A stretch of 64,000 bases of DNA from contig NZ_RZYA01000022.1 in assembly GCF_004005495.1 (NCBI RefSeq), positions 1 through 64,000 of the forward strand, in the 5' to 3' direction. Within the stretch, counting starts at the first letter, position 1; every line of letters starts with the position of its first letter. Below, in pieces: positions 39,509 through 48,202 of this stretch. Under the pieces are notes generated by a model. That model did not search any database, had not been told where the DNA came from, and saw only the letters and a list, made by a program, of their open reading frames with translations. The DNA comes from Streptomyces antnestii. Lineage in GTDB: Bacteria > Actinomycetota > Actinomycetes > Streptomycetales > Streptomycetaceae. The position numbers were made by a program, and so were the translations under genes.

Positions 39509-40282
39509 ATGACTACCGCTCTGATTACGGGATCCACCGCGGGGATCGGTGCCGCGTTCGCACGCCGGCTCGCCGCTGACGGGCACGACCTCGTCCTGGT
39601 CGCGCGTGACACCAAGCGACTGCGGGAGCAGGCCACCGAGCTCCACGACCGGCACGGTGTCGAGGCCGAGGTGCTCACGGCGGACCTCGCGACCGACGAG
39701 GGCATCGGCGCGGTCGAGGCACGGCTCTCCGACCGCAAGCGGCCGGTGGACCTGCTGGTCAACAACGCGGGCTTCGGCAACAAGGGCCAGTACCTGGAGG
39801 TGCCGCTCGCCGACGAGCTGACCATGCTCAAGGTGCACTGCGAGGCGGTCCTGCGGCTCACGTCCGCGGCGGTGGCGCCGATGCGGGAGCGCGGCAGGGG
39901 CGGTGTGGTGAACGTGGCGTCGGTGGCGGCGTTCGTGCCGCGCGGCACCTACGGCGCGTCGAAGGCGTGGGTCGTGCAGTTCACGCAGGGCGCGGCGAGG
40001 GACCTGGCCGGCAGCGGGGTGCGGCTGATGGCACTGTGCCCGGGCTTCGTCCGTACGGAGTTCCACCAGCGGGCGAAGATGGGCACGGACAACATCCCCA
40101 AGTGGATGTGGCTCGACGCCGACAAGCTGGTGGCGGCGGCGCTCGCCGATCTGGCGCGCGGCAAGTCGCTGTCGATCCCGGACCCGCGGTACAAGGCACT
40201 GATGGGCGTCGTGAAGCTGGCGCCGCGCGGGCTGCTCGGCGGGGTCACGGCGAAGACGGGGCGCAAGTACGGGCCGCGGTGA
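39509..40282 (+). CDS. Short-chain dehydrogenase/reductase
   Basis: A 257-residue classical SDR. The cofactor loop is ITGSTAGIGAAFA, and the Arg in RDTKRL after strand 2 suggests NADPH. NNAG is present, and the catalytic Tyr and Lys are in YGASK. The C-terminal part (MWLDADKLVAAALADLARG) is like ketoreductase/retinol-dehydrogenase SDRs of Streptomyces. The substrate is unknown. The preceding 283 nt (39226-39508) contain no gene I can support, only short GAGGTGAGATG-type repeats near 39397-39430. Confidence 0.87.
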   Translation: MTTALITGSTAGIGAAFARRLAADGHDLVLVARDTKRLREQATELHDRHGVEAEVLTADLATDEGIGAVEARLSDRKRPVDLLVNNAGFGNKGQYLEVPLADELTMLKVHCEAVLRLTSAAVAPMRERGRGGVVNVASVAAFVPRGTYGASKAWVVQFTQGAARDLAGSGVRLMALCPGFVRTEFHQRAKMGTDNIPKWMWLDADKLVAAALADLARGKSLSIPDPRYKALMGVVKLAPRGLLGGVTAKTGRKYGPR

Positions 40283-40366
40283 GCCCTACGGGCGTGGCAC
40301 GTCGGTGGGAAAATGGACGTGTCCGTATCCGGCCGAGGGGGGTTCTGGGCGATCGGAGGCAGCGCC

Positions 40367-41074
40367 ATGACATTTGTGCAGGTCATCGACTGCAGGACCA
40401 CCCGATTCGATGAGATGAACCGGCTCATGGACACATGGGTCGACCAGACCAAGGGGAAGCGGACCGCGACGCACAGCGTCATCGGCAAGGACCGTTCCGA
40501 CGACTCGCACTTCATCGAGATCGTCGAGTTCCCCTCGTACGAGGAGGCGATGCGCAACTCCCATCTCCCCGAGACCGACCGGATCTTCCAGGAGATGGTG
40601 GCTCTCTGCGAGCAGACCCCGACGTTCACGGACCTGGACGTGGTGCGGGACGAGCAGTTGTACGCGGCGAACATCCGCAGGCTCATGGCTGAGATGGGCA
40701 CCAAGGGAGAGCTGCCCCCGCTCAACGACCTGATCGCCGAGCACTACCACGACCACGATCCGGCCAACGAGCAGGACACCCTCGGCCTCGACGCGGTCCG
40801 GCGCGAGATGGAGATGTGGCGCGGCGCGTTCGACTTCGCGTTCACCGTCGAGGACCAGATCTCCGAGGGCGACCGGGTCTACACACGCTGGACGTGGAAC
40901 GGGACACAGAAGGCCGACTTCATGGGCATTCCGTCGACCGGCAAGCAGGTCACCATGACCGGCTGCACCACCTTCCGGTGCCGGGAGGATGGGAAGATCG
41001 TCGAGGGCTGGTGGCAGTACGACCGCCTCGGCCTGATGGCCCAACTGGGCGCGCTCGACGAGCTCGAGACCTGA
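40367..41074 (+). CDS. SnoaL-like protein with N-terminal ABM-like domain
   Basis: A 235-residue two-domain protein. Residues 1-105 (TFVQVIDCRTTRFDEMNRLM, HFIEIVEFPSYEEAM) look like a dimeric alpha-beta barrel of the antibiotic-biosynthesis-monooxygenase type. Residues 120-235 are a SnoaL/NTF2-like cone (YTRWTWNGTQKADFMGIPST, FRCREDGKIVEGWWQYDRLG). The ATG at 40367 has GGAGG 7 nt upstream. It may share a transcript with the SDR 84 nt upstream, and both could act on the same small molecule; this is inference. No neighbouring biosynthetic cluster is present. Confidence 0.8.
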   Translation: MTFVQVIDCRTTRFDEMNRLMDTWVDQTKGKRTATHSVIGKDRSDDSHFIEIVEFPSYEEAMRNSHLPETDRIFQEMVALCEQTPTFTDLDVVRDEQLYAANIRRLMAEMGTKGELPPLNDLIAEHYHDHDPANEQDTLGLDAVRREMEMWRGAFDFAFTVEDQISEGDRVYTRWTWNGTQKADFMGIPSTGKQVTMTGCTTFRCREDGKIVEGWWQYDRLGLMAQLGALDELET

Positions 41075-41229
41075 CCGCACACCCGACCGCACGCCTGAAC
41101 ATCCCAACACCCCAAACCGGTGAACACTCCGCACCGGGCCGCCCCCCGGCCCGCCCGCGCATGGGCCTGCGCCCACACATCGGCCCCGCCCACGCCCGCG
41201 CAGCGGCCCCCGCCCGCGCGAACGCCGAA

Positions 41230-41260
41230 GCCCGGCCCCGCGGTGAGCGCGGGACCGGGC
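41230..41260 (-). terminator. Terminator downstream of groEL
   Basis: GCCCGG-C-CCCGCG (41230-41242) pairs with CGCGGG-A-CCGGGC (41248-41260); one mismatch, 5-nt loop. It lies 70 nt beyond the groEL stop on the minus strand and 155 nt after the SnoaL-like gene on the plus strand. Confidence 0.65.
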
Positions 41261-41329
41261 CTCGTACGTACGACGTCAGTGCGCCGGAGTCAGCCGACCA
41301 GTGGCTGGCTTTCCGCCGGCGGCAGCCGA

Positions 41330-42955
41330 CTAGTGGGAGTGGCCGTGCCCGTGGCCGGCGGCCTCGGGCTCCTCGTCCGCCGGCTTCTCGACGACCAGGG
41401 TCTCGGTCGTGAGGAGCAGGGAGGCGATGGAGGCGGCGTTCTCCAGGGCGGAGCGGGTGACCTTGACCGGGTCGATGACGCCGGCCTTGACCAGGTCGCC
41501 GTACTCGCCGGTCGCGGCGTTGAAGCCCTGGCCCTTGTCGAGCTCGGCGACCTTCGAGGTGATGACGTAGCCCTCGAGGCCGGCGTTCTCGGCGATCCAG
41601 CGCAGCGGCTCGACGGCGGCGCGGCGGACGACCGCGACACCCGTGGCCTCGTCGCCGGTCTTGTCGAGGTTGCCCTCGAGGACCTTGACGGCGTGCACCA
41701 GAGCGGAGCCACCACCGGAGACGATGCCCTCCTCGACCGCGGCGCGGGTCGCGGAGATGGCGTCCTCCAGACGGTGCTTCTTCTCCTTGAGCTCCACCTC
41801 GGTGGCGGCGCCGACCTTGATCACGCACACGCCGCCGGCGAGCTTCGCGAGGCGCTCCTGGAGCTTCTCGCGGTCCCAGTCGGAGTCCGTGTTCTCGATC
41901 TCGGCCTTGATCTGGTTGACGCGGCCGGCGACCTCGTCGGAGTTGCCGCCACCGTCGACGATCGTGGTGTCGTCCTTGGTGATGGTCACGCGACGGGCGG
42001 TGCCGAGCACGTCCAGACCGGCCTGGTCGAGCTTGAGGCCGACCTCCTCGGCGATGACGGTGGCACCGGTGAGGGTGGCCATGTCGCCGAGCATCGCCTT
42101 GCGGCGGTCACCGAAGCCGGGCGCCTTGACGGCGACGGCGTTGAACGTGCCGCGGATCTTGTTCACGACCAGGGTCGACAGGGCCTCGCCCTCGACGTCC
42201 TCGGCGATGATCAGGAGCGGCTTGGAGCCACCGGCCTGGATGACCTTCTCCAGCAGCGGCAGCATGTCCTGGATGGAGGAGATCTTGCCCTGGTTGATGA
42301 GGATGTAGGGGTCCTCGAGCACGGCCTCCATGCGCTCCTGGTCCGTCACGAAGTACGGAGACAGGTAGCCCTTGTCGAACGCCATGCCCTCGGTGAAGTC
42401 CAGCTCCAGACCGAAGGTGTTGGACTCCTCGACGGTGATGACACCGTCCTTGCCGACCTTGTCCATCGCCTCGGCGATGAGCTCGCCGACCTGCGAGTCC
42501 TGGGCCGACAGACCGGCGACGGCCGCGATGTCGGTCTTGTCCTCGATCGGGCGGGCGGTCGCGAGGAGCTCCTCGGACACGGCCTTGACCGCGGCGTCGA
42601 TGCCCTTCTTGAGGGCGGCCGGGGAGGCGCCGGCGGCGACGTTGCGCAGGCCTTCCTTGACCAGGGCCTGGGCGAGCACGGTGGCGGTGGTGGTGCCGTC
42701 ACCCGCGATGTCGTTGGTCTTGGTCGCCACCTCCTTCACCAGCTGGGCGCCGAGGTTCTCGTACGGGTCGTCGACCTCGACCTCGCGGGCGATGGTGACA
42801 CCGTCGTTGGTGATGGTGGGAGCGCCGAACTTCTTGTCGATGACGACGTTGCGGCCCTTGGGGCCGATCGTCACCTTGACCGTGTCGGCAAGCTTGTTGA
42901 CGCCGCGCTCGAGGGCGCGACGGGCGTCCTCGTCGAACTTCAGGATCTTCGCCAT
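41330..42955 (-). CDS. groEL1: 60-kDa chaperonin GroEL1
   Basis: A 541-residue ATP-dependent folding chaperone subunit. Family landmarks are LGPKGRNVV-like GPKGRNVVIDKKFG, the ATPase loop GDGTTTATVLAQA and GIVSGGGSALVHA. The C-terminus ends in a His-rich tail (GHGHGHSH) rather than the GGM repeats of typical GroEL. This is the mark of the groES-linked actinobacterial GroEL1, which may bind metal or nucleoid. It is cotranscribed with groES 110 nt upstream under HrcA/CIRCE control. Confidence 0.97.
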   Translation of the reverse strand: MAKILKFDEDARRALERGVNKLADTVKVTIGPKGRNVVIDKKFGAPTITNDGVTIAREVEVDDPYENLGAQLVKEVATKTNDIAGDGTTTATVLAQALVKEGLRNVAAGASPAALKKGIDAAVKAVSEELLATARPIEDKTDIAAVAGLSAQDSQVGELIAEAMDKVGKDGVITVEESNTFGLELDFTEGMAFDKGYLSPYFVTDQERMEAVLEDPYILINQGKISSIQDMLPLLEKVIQAGGSKPLLIIAEDVEGEALSTLVVNKIRGTFNAVAVKAPGFGDRRKAMLGDMATLTGATVIAEEVGLKLDQAGLDVLGTARRVTITKDDTTIVDGGGNSDEVAGRVNQIKAEIENTDSDWDREKLQERLAKLAGGVCVIKVGAATEVELKEKKHRLEDAISATRAAVEEGIVSGGGSALVHAVKVLEGNLDKTGDEATGVAVVRRAAVEPLRWIAENAGLEGYVITSKVAELDKGQGFNAATGEYGDLVKAGVIDPVKVTRSALENAASIASLLLTTETLVVEKPADEEPEAAGHGHGHSH

Positions 42956-43065
42956 GGAGCTGTTAGTCCTCTCGAACGAACTGCGCCCCCGACGCCCGGC
43001 ATGCTGAGAAAAGTCGCAGCTGAGTAGCGGGGAGCCAGGGGCGCAGAACTAAAACAGTGGGTGAA

Positions 43066-43374
43066 TTACTTCTCGACGATCGCGAGCACGTCGCGAGCCG
43101 AGAGGACGAGGTACTCCTCGCCGTTGTACTTCACCTCGGTGCCGCCGTACTTGCTGTACAGCACGATGTCGCCGGTCTTCACGTCGAGCGGAAGGCGCTC
43201 GCCGTTCTCGAAGCGGCCCGGGCCCACGGCCAGGACGACGCCCTCCTGGGGCTTCTCCTTCGCGGTGTCCGGGATGACCAGGCCAGAGGCGGTGGTCTGC
43301 TCGGCGTCGAGCGGCTGGACCACAATGCGGTCCTCGAGCGGCTTGATGGCAACCTTGGAGCTGGTGGTCGTCAC
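43066..43374 (-). CDS. groES: 10-kDa co-chaperonin GroES
   Basis: A 102-residue lid of the GroEL chamber. It contains IKPLEDRIVVQPLDAEQTTA, the mobile loop SGLVIPDTAKEKPQEG and KYGGTEVKYNGEEYLVL. The GTG at 43374 has GGGGGAGG 8 nt upstream and gives the standard length; the frame extends further 5' without coding features. It is the first gene of the groES-groEL1 operon, with two CIRCE operators at 43470-43543. Confidence 0.97.
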   Translation of the reverse strand: MTTTSSKVAIKPLEDRIVVQPLDAEQTTASGLVIPDTAKEKPQEGVVLAVGPGRFENGERLPLDVKTGDIVLYSKYGGTEVKYNGEEYLVLSARDVLAIVEK

Positions 43375-43469
43375 GATCCGACCTCCCCCTTCGGAGATCA
43401 CGGGGTTAACTGTCTGAGGTGGCGACCAGGTGGATCCGTCGTCGCGGGTGCCGGACCTGCCCGTCGCTA

Positions 43470-43496
43470 TTGGCACTCTCCAGTGGGGAGTGCCAG
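43470..43496. promoter_or_regulatory. CIRCE element (HrcA operator), proximal
   Basis: TTGGCACTC-N9-GAGTGCCAG, a near match to TTAGCACTC-N9-GAGTGCTAA, placed at the expected transcription start of groES (minus strand). Confidence 0.88.
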
Positions 43497-43501
43497 GGCC
43501 G

Positions 43502-43531
43502 AGACTATGACTGCGATTAGCACTCGGTCAA
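43502..43531 (-). promoter_or_regulatory. groES promoter
   Basis: On the minus strand TTGACC (43526-43531), 18 nt, TAGTCT (43502-43507). The -35 box lies inside the distal CIRCE and transcription would start at the proximal CIRCE, so HrcA binding would block the promoter from both sides. Confidence 0.65.
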
Positions 43532-43543
43532 GCGGAGTGCCAA
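43517..43543. promoter_or_regulatory. CIRCE element (HrcA operator), distal
   Basis: TTAGCACTC-N9-GAGTGCCAA, one base from the consensus. Its centre is 47 bp from that of the proximal element. Confidence 0.92.
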
Positions 43544-43608
43544 TTCACTCTTCGGCGCGTCCTCCGCCCGCGCCTCCCGGCAGCCGTCCCGCCGCCCACG
43601 TGTAGTCC

Positions 43609-44646
43609 TCACACGTAGTCCTCAAGGCGCCCGACCGTGAACCCCTGGGCCTGGATGCGGCGCAGCATCCGCGCGGTCGTGTCGGTGAGCGTCGTGCCGG
43701 GCCGGCCGGCGCGGGCGAGCACGATGTCCCCGGGGCGCAGCCGGTCACCGGTTCCCGCGGCGCGCCCCAGGACCACGGCGTCGACCCCGCAGGTGGCGGC
43801 CGCGCGCAGGGTGTCCTGGTCGTAGGCGTCGGACGGCGGGCGCAGGAGGCGGGGGCGGGTGCCGAAGCGGCCCTGGAGCCGGTCCTGCTGACCGCAGATC
43901 TCCGCGTGCTGCTCGGCGTAGGCGAGCGCGGGCAGGGAGCGGTCGTCGAGGGTGTGGTTCTGTACGCCCGCGCCGAGGCGGCGGAGCGTGCCGAGGTGGT
44001 CGCGGCCGGGGCCCGCGACCTGGCCGGTGACGAACACGCTGACCGGCAGCCGCAGGTCGCGCACCAGGTCGGCGAGGCGCGGGTCGCGTCCCGCCGCGTC
44101 GTCGAAGGTCAGGAAGACGACCGGAGCCTTGGTGCGGACGTGGTCCACGACGGGCGGGAGCGCGTACGGGCCGCGGGCCGACCGGGGCGCGAGGTGGGCC
44201 GGGGGTCGCGGCGCGGGGGCGAGCGGCGCCGTGAGCCCCCAGCGGCGGTAGGCGTCACGAGTGGGGGCGGGGTGTTTCACGTGGGCGGCGGGGGCCTGCC
44301 CCGGCGTGGCGCGGGCCGTCAGCGGGACGGTGTGGGCCGGCATCCGCCCGAAGTCCGCCCCCGGCTTCCGCTTCCCGGGCTCGCCCGCACCGCTCACGCC
44401 GCCCGCACTGCTCGTACCGCTCGCGCTGCCCGCGTTCCCCGTGCCGACGGCGGGCACGGCCGTCGGCGCCCGGTGCGCGTGGCGGACCTTCTGGGCCGCC
44501 TTCCTGCCGAGCCGCTCGATCGGGTCCATGGGCTGGGCGCACCCGGTGAGCAGCACGGGCGCGAGGACGCCGGCGGCCAGGGCCGCGGCGAGCAGTCGCC
44601 GGGGCCCGGTGCGCACGGGGTCCCGTCGCGCCCGCACGGTCGTCAC
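43609..44646 (-). CDS. Degenerate NodB-type polysaccharide deacetylase lipoprotein
   Basis: A 345-residue lipoprotein (lipobox LTGC, Cys36) related to the protein encoded just upstream. The deacetylase motifs are eroded. TFDDA keeps the two Asp residues, but the metal motif HTxxH reads HTLDD, RPPFGNYN reads RPPSDAYD, and the final ILTH with its catalytic His reads IVLARAG. It is probably not an active deacetylase. The GTG start at 44646 overlaps the upstream stop codon (GTGA), so translation is coupled. It may bind glycan or assist the active paralogue. Confidence 0.85.
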   Translation of the reverse strand: MTTVRARRDPVRTGPRRLLAAALAAGVLAPVLLTGCAQPMDPIERLGRKAAQKVRHAHRAPTAVPAVGTGNAGSASGTSSAGGVSGAGEPGKRKPGADFGRMPAHTVPLTARATPGQAPAAHVKHPAPTRDAYRRWGLTAPLAPAPRPPAHLAPRSARGPYALPPVVDHVRTKAPVVFLTFDDAAGRDPRLADLVRDLRLPVSVFVTGQVAGPGRDHLGTLRRLGAGVQNHTLDDRSLPALAYAEQHAEICGQQDRLQGRFGTRPRLLRPPSDAYDQDTLRAAATCGVDAVVLGRAAGTGDRLRPGDIVLARAGRPGTTLTDTTARMLRRIQAQGFTVGRLEDYV

Positions 44647-45596
44647 AGGTAGTCCTCCAGCCGGGCCACCGCGTATCCCTTGCCGGTGACGTACTTCATG
44701 AGCCGGCGGACCATGTCGGGCATGGTGCCCTTCCACTCGTCGCGGCCCCGGAAGTGGGTCAGGATGATGTCGCCCGGGCGCAGTTGCTTGTCCTCCTCGC
44801 GCCACTCGATGTGGTCGACGAAGGCCTCTTCGTTCCAGATCGGCGCGTACTTGATGCCGCAGGACCCGGCGGCGCGCAGCGTGTCCTGGTTGTAGTTGCC
44901 GAAGGGCGGGCGGAAGAGGACGGGCCGCTTGCCGAACTGCTTCCGCATGATGTCCTGCATGTCGCAGATCTCGCGCCTCTGTCCCGCGTAGGACAGGCCC
45001 GGCAGGTACGGGTGGGTCAGCGTGTGGTTGTTCACGCCGTTGCCGAGGGCCTGCATCTTCCGGAAGTACGCGTAGTCGTTCTTCACCAGGAAGTTGCTGA
45101 GGAACGCGGTGTACGGGATCTTCAGCTCGCTCATCATTCTGAGGAACGCCGGGTCCTTCTCGGCGCCGTCGTCGATGGTGAGGAAGACGACCTTGTCCGT
45201 GGTCGGGACGGTAGTGAAGACGGGTGGCAGATCCAGGTCCTCCTGGCCGTCAACCTCGAAGCCCTTGCGAACCTTGATCACGGGCTTCTTCGCGGGCGCG
45301 GGCGGCGCGGCGAGCGGGGGCTCGGCGAGGCGCCATCTCTTGGCCGCGGCGACGCGGGCGGCCTGCGCCGCCAGCAGCCTGCCCGCGTAGTCGTCGAGGG
45401 CTCTGGCGGGCGGCGCCTTGAGGGGCTGCTGCCCGTGGGCGGGCTCGACAGCATCCTTGCCGTCGGGCGCGGCGCACCCGGAGGCGACCGCGCAGGCGGC
45501 GAGCACGGCGAGGCCGGCGCGTGCCCGGCCGTGACGGGCCCTCGGGCCCCGCATCCCCTTCACGGCCCTTTTGTCGCTTTGTCGTACAAGTCGCAT
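44643..45596 (-). CDS. Polysaccharide deacetylase lipoprotein (NodB type)
   Basis: A 317-residue lipoprotein (lipobox ASGC) with a complete NodB catalytic set: FLTIDDG, HTLTH for the metal, RPPFGNYNQDTL and ILTHFRG with the catalytic His. The family removes acetyl groups from peptidoglycan or other N-acetyl glycans at the cell surface. ATG 45596 is chosen because GGGAGGA precedes it by 8 nt; the longer open frame upstream is antisense to the methyltransferase gene. It forms an operon with its degenerate paralogue. Confidence 0.88.
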   Translation of the reverse strand: MRLVRQSDKRAVKGMRGPRARHGRARAGLAVLAACAVASGCAAPDGKDAVEPAHGQQPLKAPPARALDDYAGRLLAAQAARVAAAKRWRLAEPPLAAPPAPAKKPVIKVRKGFEVDGQEDLDLPPVFTTVPTTDKVVFLTIDDGAEKDPAFLRMMSELKIPYTAFLSNFLVKNDYAYFRKMQALGNGVNNHTLTHPYLPGLSYAGQRREICDMQDIMRKQFGKRPVLFRPPFGNYNQDTLRAAGSCGIKYAPIWNEEAFVDHIEWREEDKQLRPGDIILTHFRGRDEWKGTMPDMVRRLMKYVTGKGYAVARLEDYL

Positions 45597-45678
45597 GGCG
45601 CCGGATCCTCCCAGCTCGCAGCGCCGATCCGGGCCCGACACCGCCGCCGGGCGCGCACCGTCCACCGACTGGCCCACA

Positions 45679-46875
45679 ATGGGCCTGGTGAACGACCTCG
45701 CCGACCTCGCCTCCTTCGACTCGCTGCTCTCCGCGGAGGGCCAGGCACTCCTCGACGACGTACGGGACATCACCCCCGACCAGGAGCTCGCCGTCGCCAC
45801 CCGGCTGCGCCGCGACCACCCGGCGGACCTCGTCTCGGCGGCCGTCGCGCAGGCCCGGCTGCGGCAGCGCGCCACGGCCAAGTTCGGCGAGGCGGACGCG
45901 CGCCGCATGTACTTCACGGCGAACGGCGTCGAGCAGGCGACCCGCACGAGCGTCGCCACGCACCGCGCGCAGGAGTTCGAGGCGCTCGGCGTACGCAGCG
46001 TCGCCGACCTGTGCTGCGGCATCGGCGGCGACGCGATCGCGCTGGCCCGCGCCGGGATCTCCGTACTCGCCGTCGACCGCGACCCGCTGACGTGCGCGGT
46101 CGCGCGGGCGAACGCCGCAGCCCTCGGCCTGTCCGGCCTGATCGAGGTCCGCGAGGCCGATGTCACCGAGGTCGACACCGAGCCGTACGACGCGGTGTTC
46201 GTGGACCCGGCGCGGCGCGGCGGGAGGGGCCGGATCTTCGACCCCGAGGCCTACTCGCCGCCGCTGTCCTGGGCGATCGGGACCGCGCTCAAGGTCCCGC
46301 GCGCGGCCCTGAAGATCGCGCCGGGCATCCCGCACGAGGCGATCCCCGACGCGGCCGACGCCGAGTGGATCTCGGACGAGGGGGACGTGAAGGAGGCCGT
46401 GCTCTGGTTCGGCACCGAGCCGGGCCGGATGCGGGCGACGCTGCTGCCGGGCCCCCGCCCGCTGACCGGCCGCGGCCTCCCCGACCCCGAAGTCCGGCCG
46501 GTGGGGCGGTACTTGTACGAGCCCGACGGCGCCGTCATCCGCGCGCACCTGGTCGCCGACGTGGCCGAGGAGGTCGAGGGCGGGCTGATCGACGAGACGA
46601 TCGCCTACGTCACGTCCGACACGCTGCGGGCGACGCCGTACGGGACCGCGTACGAGATCACCGACCAACTCCACTTCAACGTCAAGAAGTTGAAGGCGCT
46701 GCTGCGGGAGCGTGAGGTGGGCATCCTGACGGTGAAGAAGCGGGGATCCGCCGTGGACCCGGAGGAACTGCGCCGCAAGGCCCTGCCGAAGCGGCACGGC
46801 AAGGCGTCGGTCACGGTCTTCCTCACGCGGGTGGCGGGGGCGCCGACGATGCTGCTCGGGCACCCCGTTCCCTGA
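45679..46875 (+). CDS. SAM-dependent methyltransferase with THUMP-like C-terminus
   Basis: A 398-residue cytoplasmic class I methyltransferase. The SAM site is VADLCCGIGGDAIALA with VLAVDRDPLT. VDPARR lies in the position of the catalytic tetrapeptide. The C-terminal part (LHFNVKKLKALLREREVG, KRHGKASVTVFLT) matches the THUMP-like domain family, suggesting an RNA substrate. ATG 45679 (or GTG 45688) lies close to the divergent deacetylase gene without a clear ribosome-binding site. It converges on the ECF42 gene 18 nt away. Confidence 0.85.
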   Translation: MGLVNDLADLASFDSLLSAEGQALLDDVRDITPDQELAVATRLRRDHPADLVSAAVAQARLRQRATAKFGEADARRMYFTANGVEQATRTSVATHRAQEFEALGVRSVADLCCGIGGDAIALARAGISVLAVDRDPLTCAVARANAAALGLSGLIEVREADVTEVDTEPYDAVFVDPARRGGRGRIFDPEAYSPPLSWAIGTALKVPRAALKIAPGIPHEAIPDAADAEWISDEGDVKEAVLWFGTEPGRMRATLLPGPRPLTGRGLPDPEVRPVGRYLYEPDGAVIRAHLVADVAEEVEGGLIDETIAYVTSDTLRATPYGTAYEITDQLHFNVKKLKALLREREVGILTVKKRGSAVDPEELRRKALPKRHGKASVTVFLTRVAGAPTMLLGHPVP

Positions 46876-46886
46876 CACCCCGGCCC

Positions 46887-46908
46887 CCGCTCCTCAATCG
46901 CCGGGGCG
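46887..46908. repeat. Interspersed CCGGCGATTGAGGAGCGGG repeat containing a stop codon
   Basis: Read on the minus strand, CCCCGGCGATTGAGGAGCGG is a copy of the same Streptomyces intergenic family seen at 28785-28991. The TGA at 46894-46896 is the stop codon of the ECF42 sigma factor gene, whose last residues (RPGD) are encoded by the element. Confidence 0.65.
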
Positions 46909-48159
46909 GCTCGCACGGGCACGCCCCAGCAGGAACTCCCGCTCCCGCTCGTTGCCCGTCAGCGACGCCGCCCGCTCGAACTCCGCCCTCGCCTCCTCGT
47001 ACCGCCCGAGCCGTTCAAGCAGGTCCCCGCGCACGCTCGGCAGCAAGTGGTAGGCGCGCAGCGCCGGTTCACCGGCCAGCGCGTCGACGAGGGCGAGACC
47101 CGCCTCGGGGCCCTCGGCCATCGACACGGCCACCGCCCGGTTCAGCTCCACGACCGGCGACGGGGTGCGGGCCGCGAGCAGCGCGTAGAGGGCGGCGATC
47201 TGCCGCCAGTCGGTCTCCTCGTACGTGTGCGCCCGCGCATGGCACGCGGCGATCGCGGCCTGCAGCACATACGGTCCCGGCGCCCCCGTGGACACCGCCT
47301 GGGCCCTGGCGAGCGCGGTGAACCCGCGCCGGATCAGGAGCTGGTTCCAGCGCATGCGGCGCTGGTCCCTGAGCAACACGGGCGAGCCGTCGGGCGCGGT
47401 GCGGGCGGCGCCGCGCGAGGACTGGAGCTCGAGGAGCGCGGCCAGGCCGTGCACTTCGGGCTCCTTCGGCATCAGCGTCTGCAGGACGCGGGCGAGCCGC
47501 AGCGCGTCCTCGCACAGGCCGGGGCGCAGATAGTCGTCGCCGGCCGTCGCCGCGTACCCCTCGTTGAAGATGAGGTAGATGACTTCGAGGACCGAGCCGA
47601 GCCGGGCCTCGCGGTCGGGGCCGTACGGGACTTCGAAGGCGACGTTCTTCGTGGCGAGGGTGCGCTTGGCGCGCACGATCCGCTGGGCGACCGTCGGCTC
47701 CGGGGCCAGGACCGCGCGGGCGATCTCGGCGGTGGTCAGGCCGCCGAGGAGGCGCAGGGTGAGCGCGACCCTGGCCTCGGCGGACAGCACGGGGTGACAG
47801 CTCATGAAGACGAGCCGCAGCAGGTCGTCGTCGATGTCGTCCGGGTCGGCGGCCTCCGGCGCCGCGTACGCGAACTCCGTGGCCCGGCCGACCTCCTGGA
47901 GCTTGCGCGCGTAGTTCTCGCGACGGCGTACGAGGTCGACGGCGCGGTGCCGGGCGGCGGCCGTGAGCCAGGCGCCCGGGTTGTCCGGGACACCCGCCTC
48001 CGGCCACTGCTCGAGCGCGGCGACCAGCGCGTCCTGTGCCAGCTCCTCCGCTATGCCGACGTCACGCACGACGCGGGTGACGGCCGCGATGATGCGCGGC
48101 GCCTCCATGCGGAAGACGGTCTCGACGGTGCGGGCGGTGGTGGGCTCGTGCTCTGTCAC
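46894..48159 (-). CDS. ECF42-type RNA polymerase sigma factor
   Basis: A 421-residue sigma factor with region 2 (RVVRDVGIAEELAQDALVAALEQWPEAGVPDNPGAWLTA), region 4 (LRLLGGLTTAEIARAVLAPEPTVAQRIVRAKRTLA) and a long C-terminal helical extension (about 200-421; ELNRAVAVSMAEGPEAGLALV). This extension and the YCII-related gene directly upstream define group ECF42. No anti-sigma factor is expected; in studied cases the extension is needed for activity. The stop codon lies inside an interspersed repeat. Confidence 0.92.
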   Translation of the reverse strand: MTEHEPTTARTVETVFRMEAPRIIAAVTRVVRDVGIAEELAQDALVAALEQWPEAGVPDNPGAWLTAAARHRAVDLVRRRENYARKLQEVGRATEFAYAAPEAADPDDIDDDLLRLVFMSCHPVLSAEARVALTLRLLGGLTTAEIARAVLAPEPTVAQRIVRAKRTLATKNVAFEVPYGPDREARLGSVLEVIYLIFNEGYAATAGDDYLRPGLCEDALRLARVLQTLMPKEPEVHGLAALLELQSSRGAARTAPDGSPVLLRDQRRMRWNQLLIRRGFTALARAQAVSTGAPGPYVLQAAIAACHARAHTYEETDWRQIAALYALLAARTPSPVVELNRAVAVSMAEGPEAGLALVDALAGEPALRAYHLLPSVRGDLLERLGRYEEARAEFERAASLTGNEREREFLLGRARASRPGD

Positions 48160-48202
48160 GGCCCACCATCAGACACCCCGGGCCCGTGTGTGGCCAAGGA
48201 GG

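Noticed and set aside
40367..41074. SDR plus SnoaL-like genes as part of a polyketide cluster
   Set aside because: No polyketide synthase, cyclase or tailoring genes in the surrounding 20 kb.
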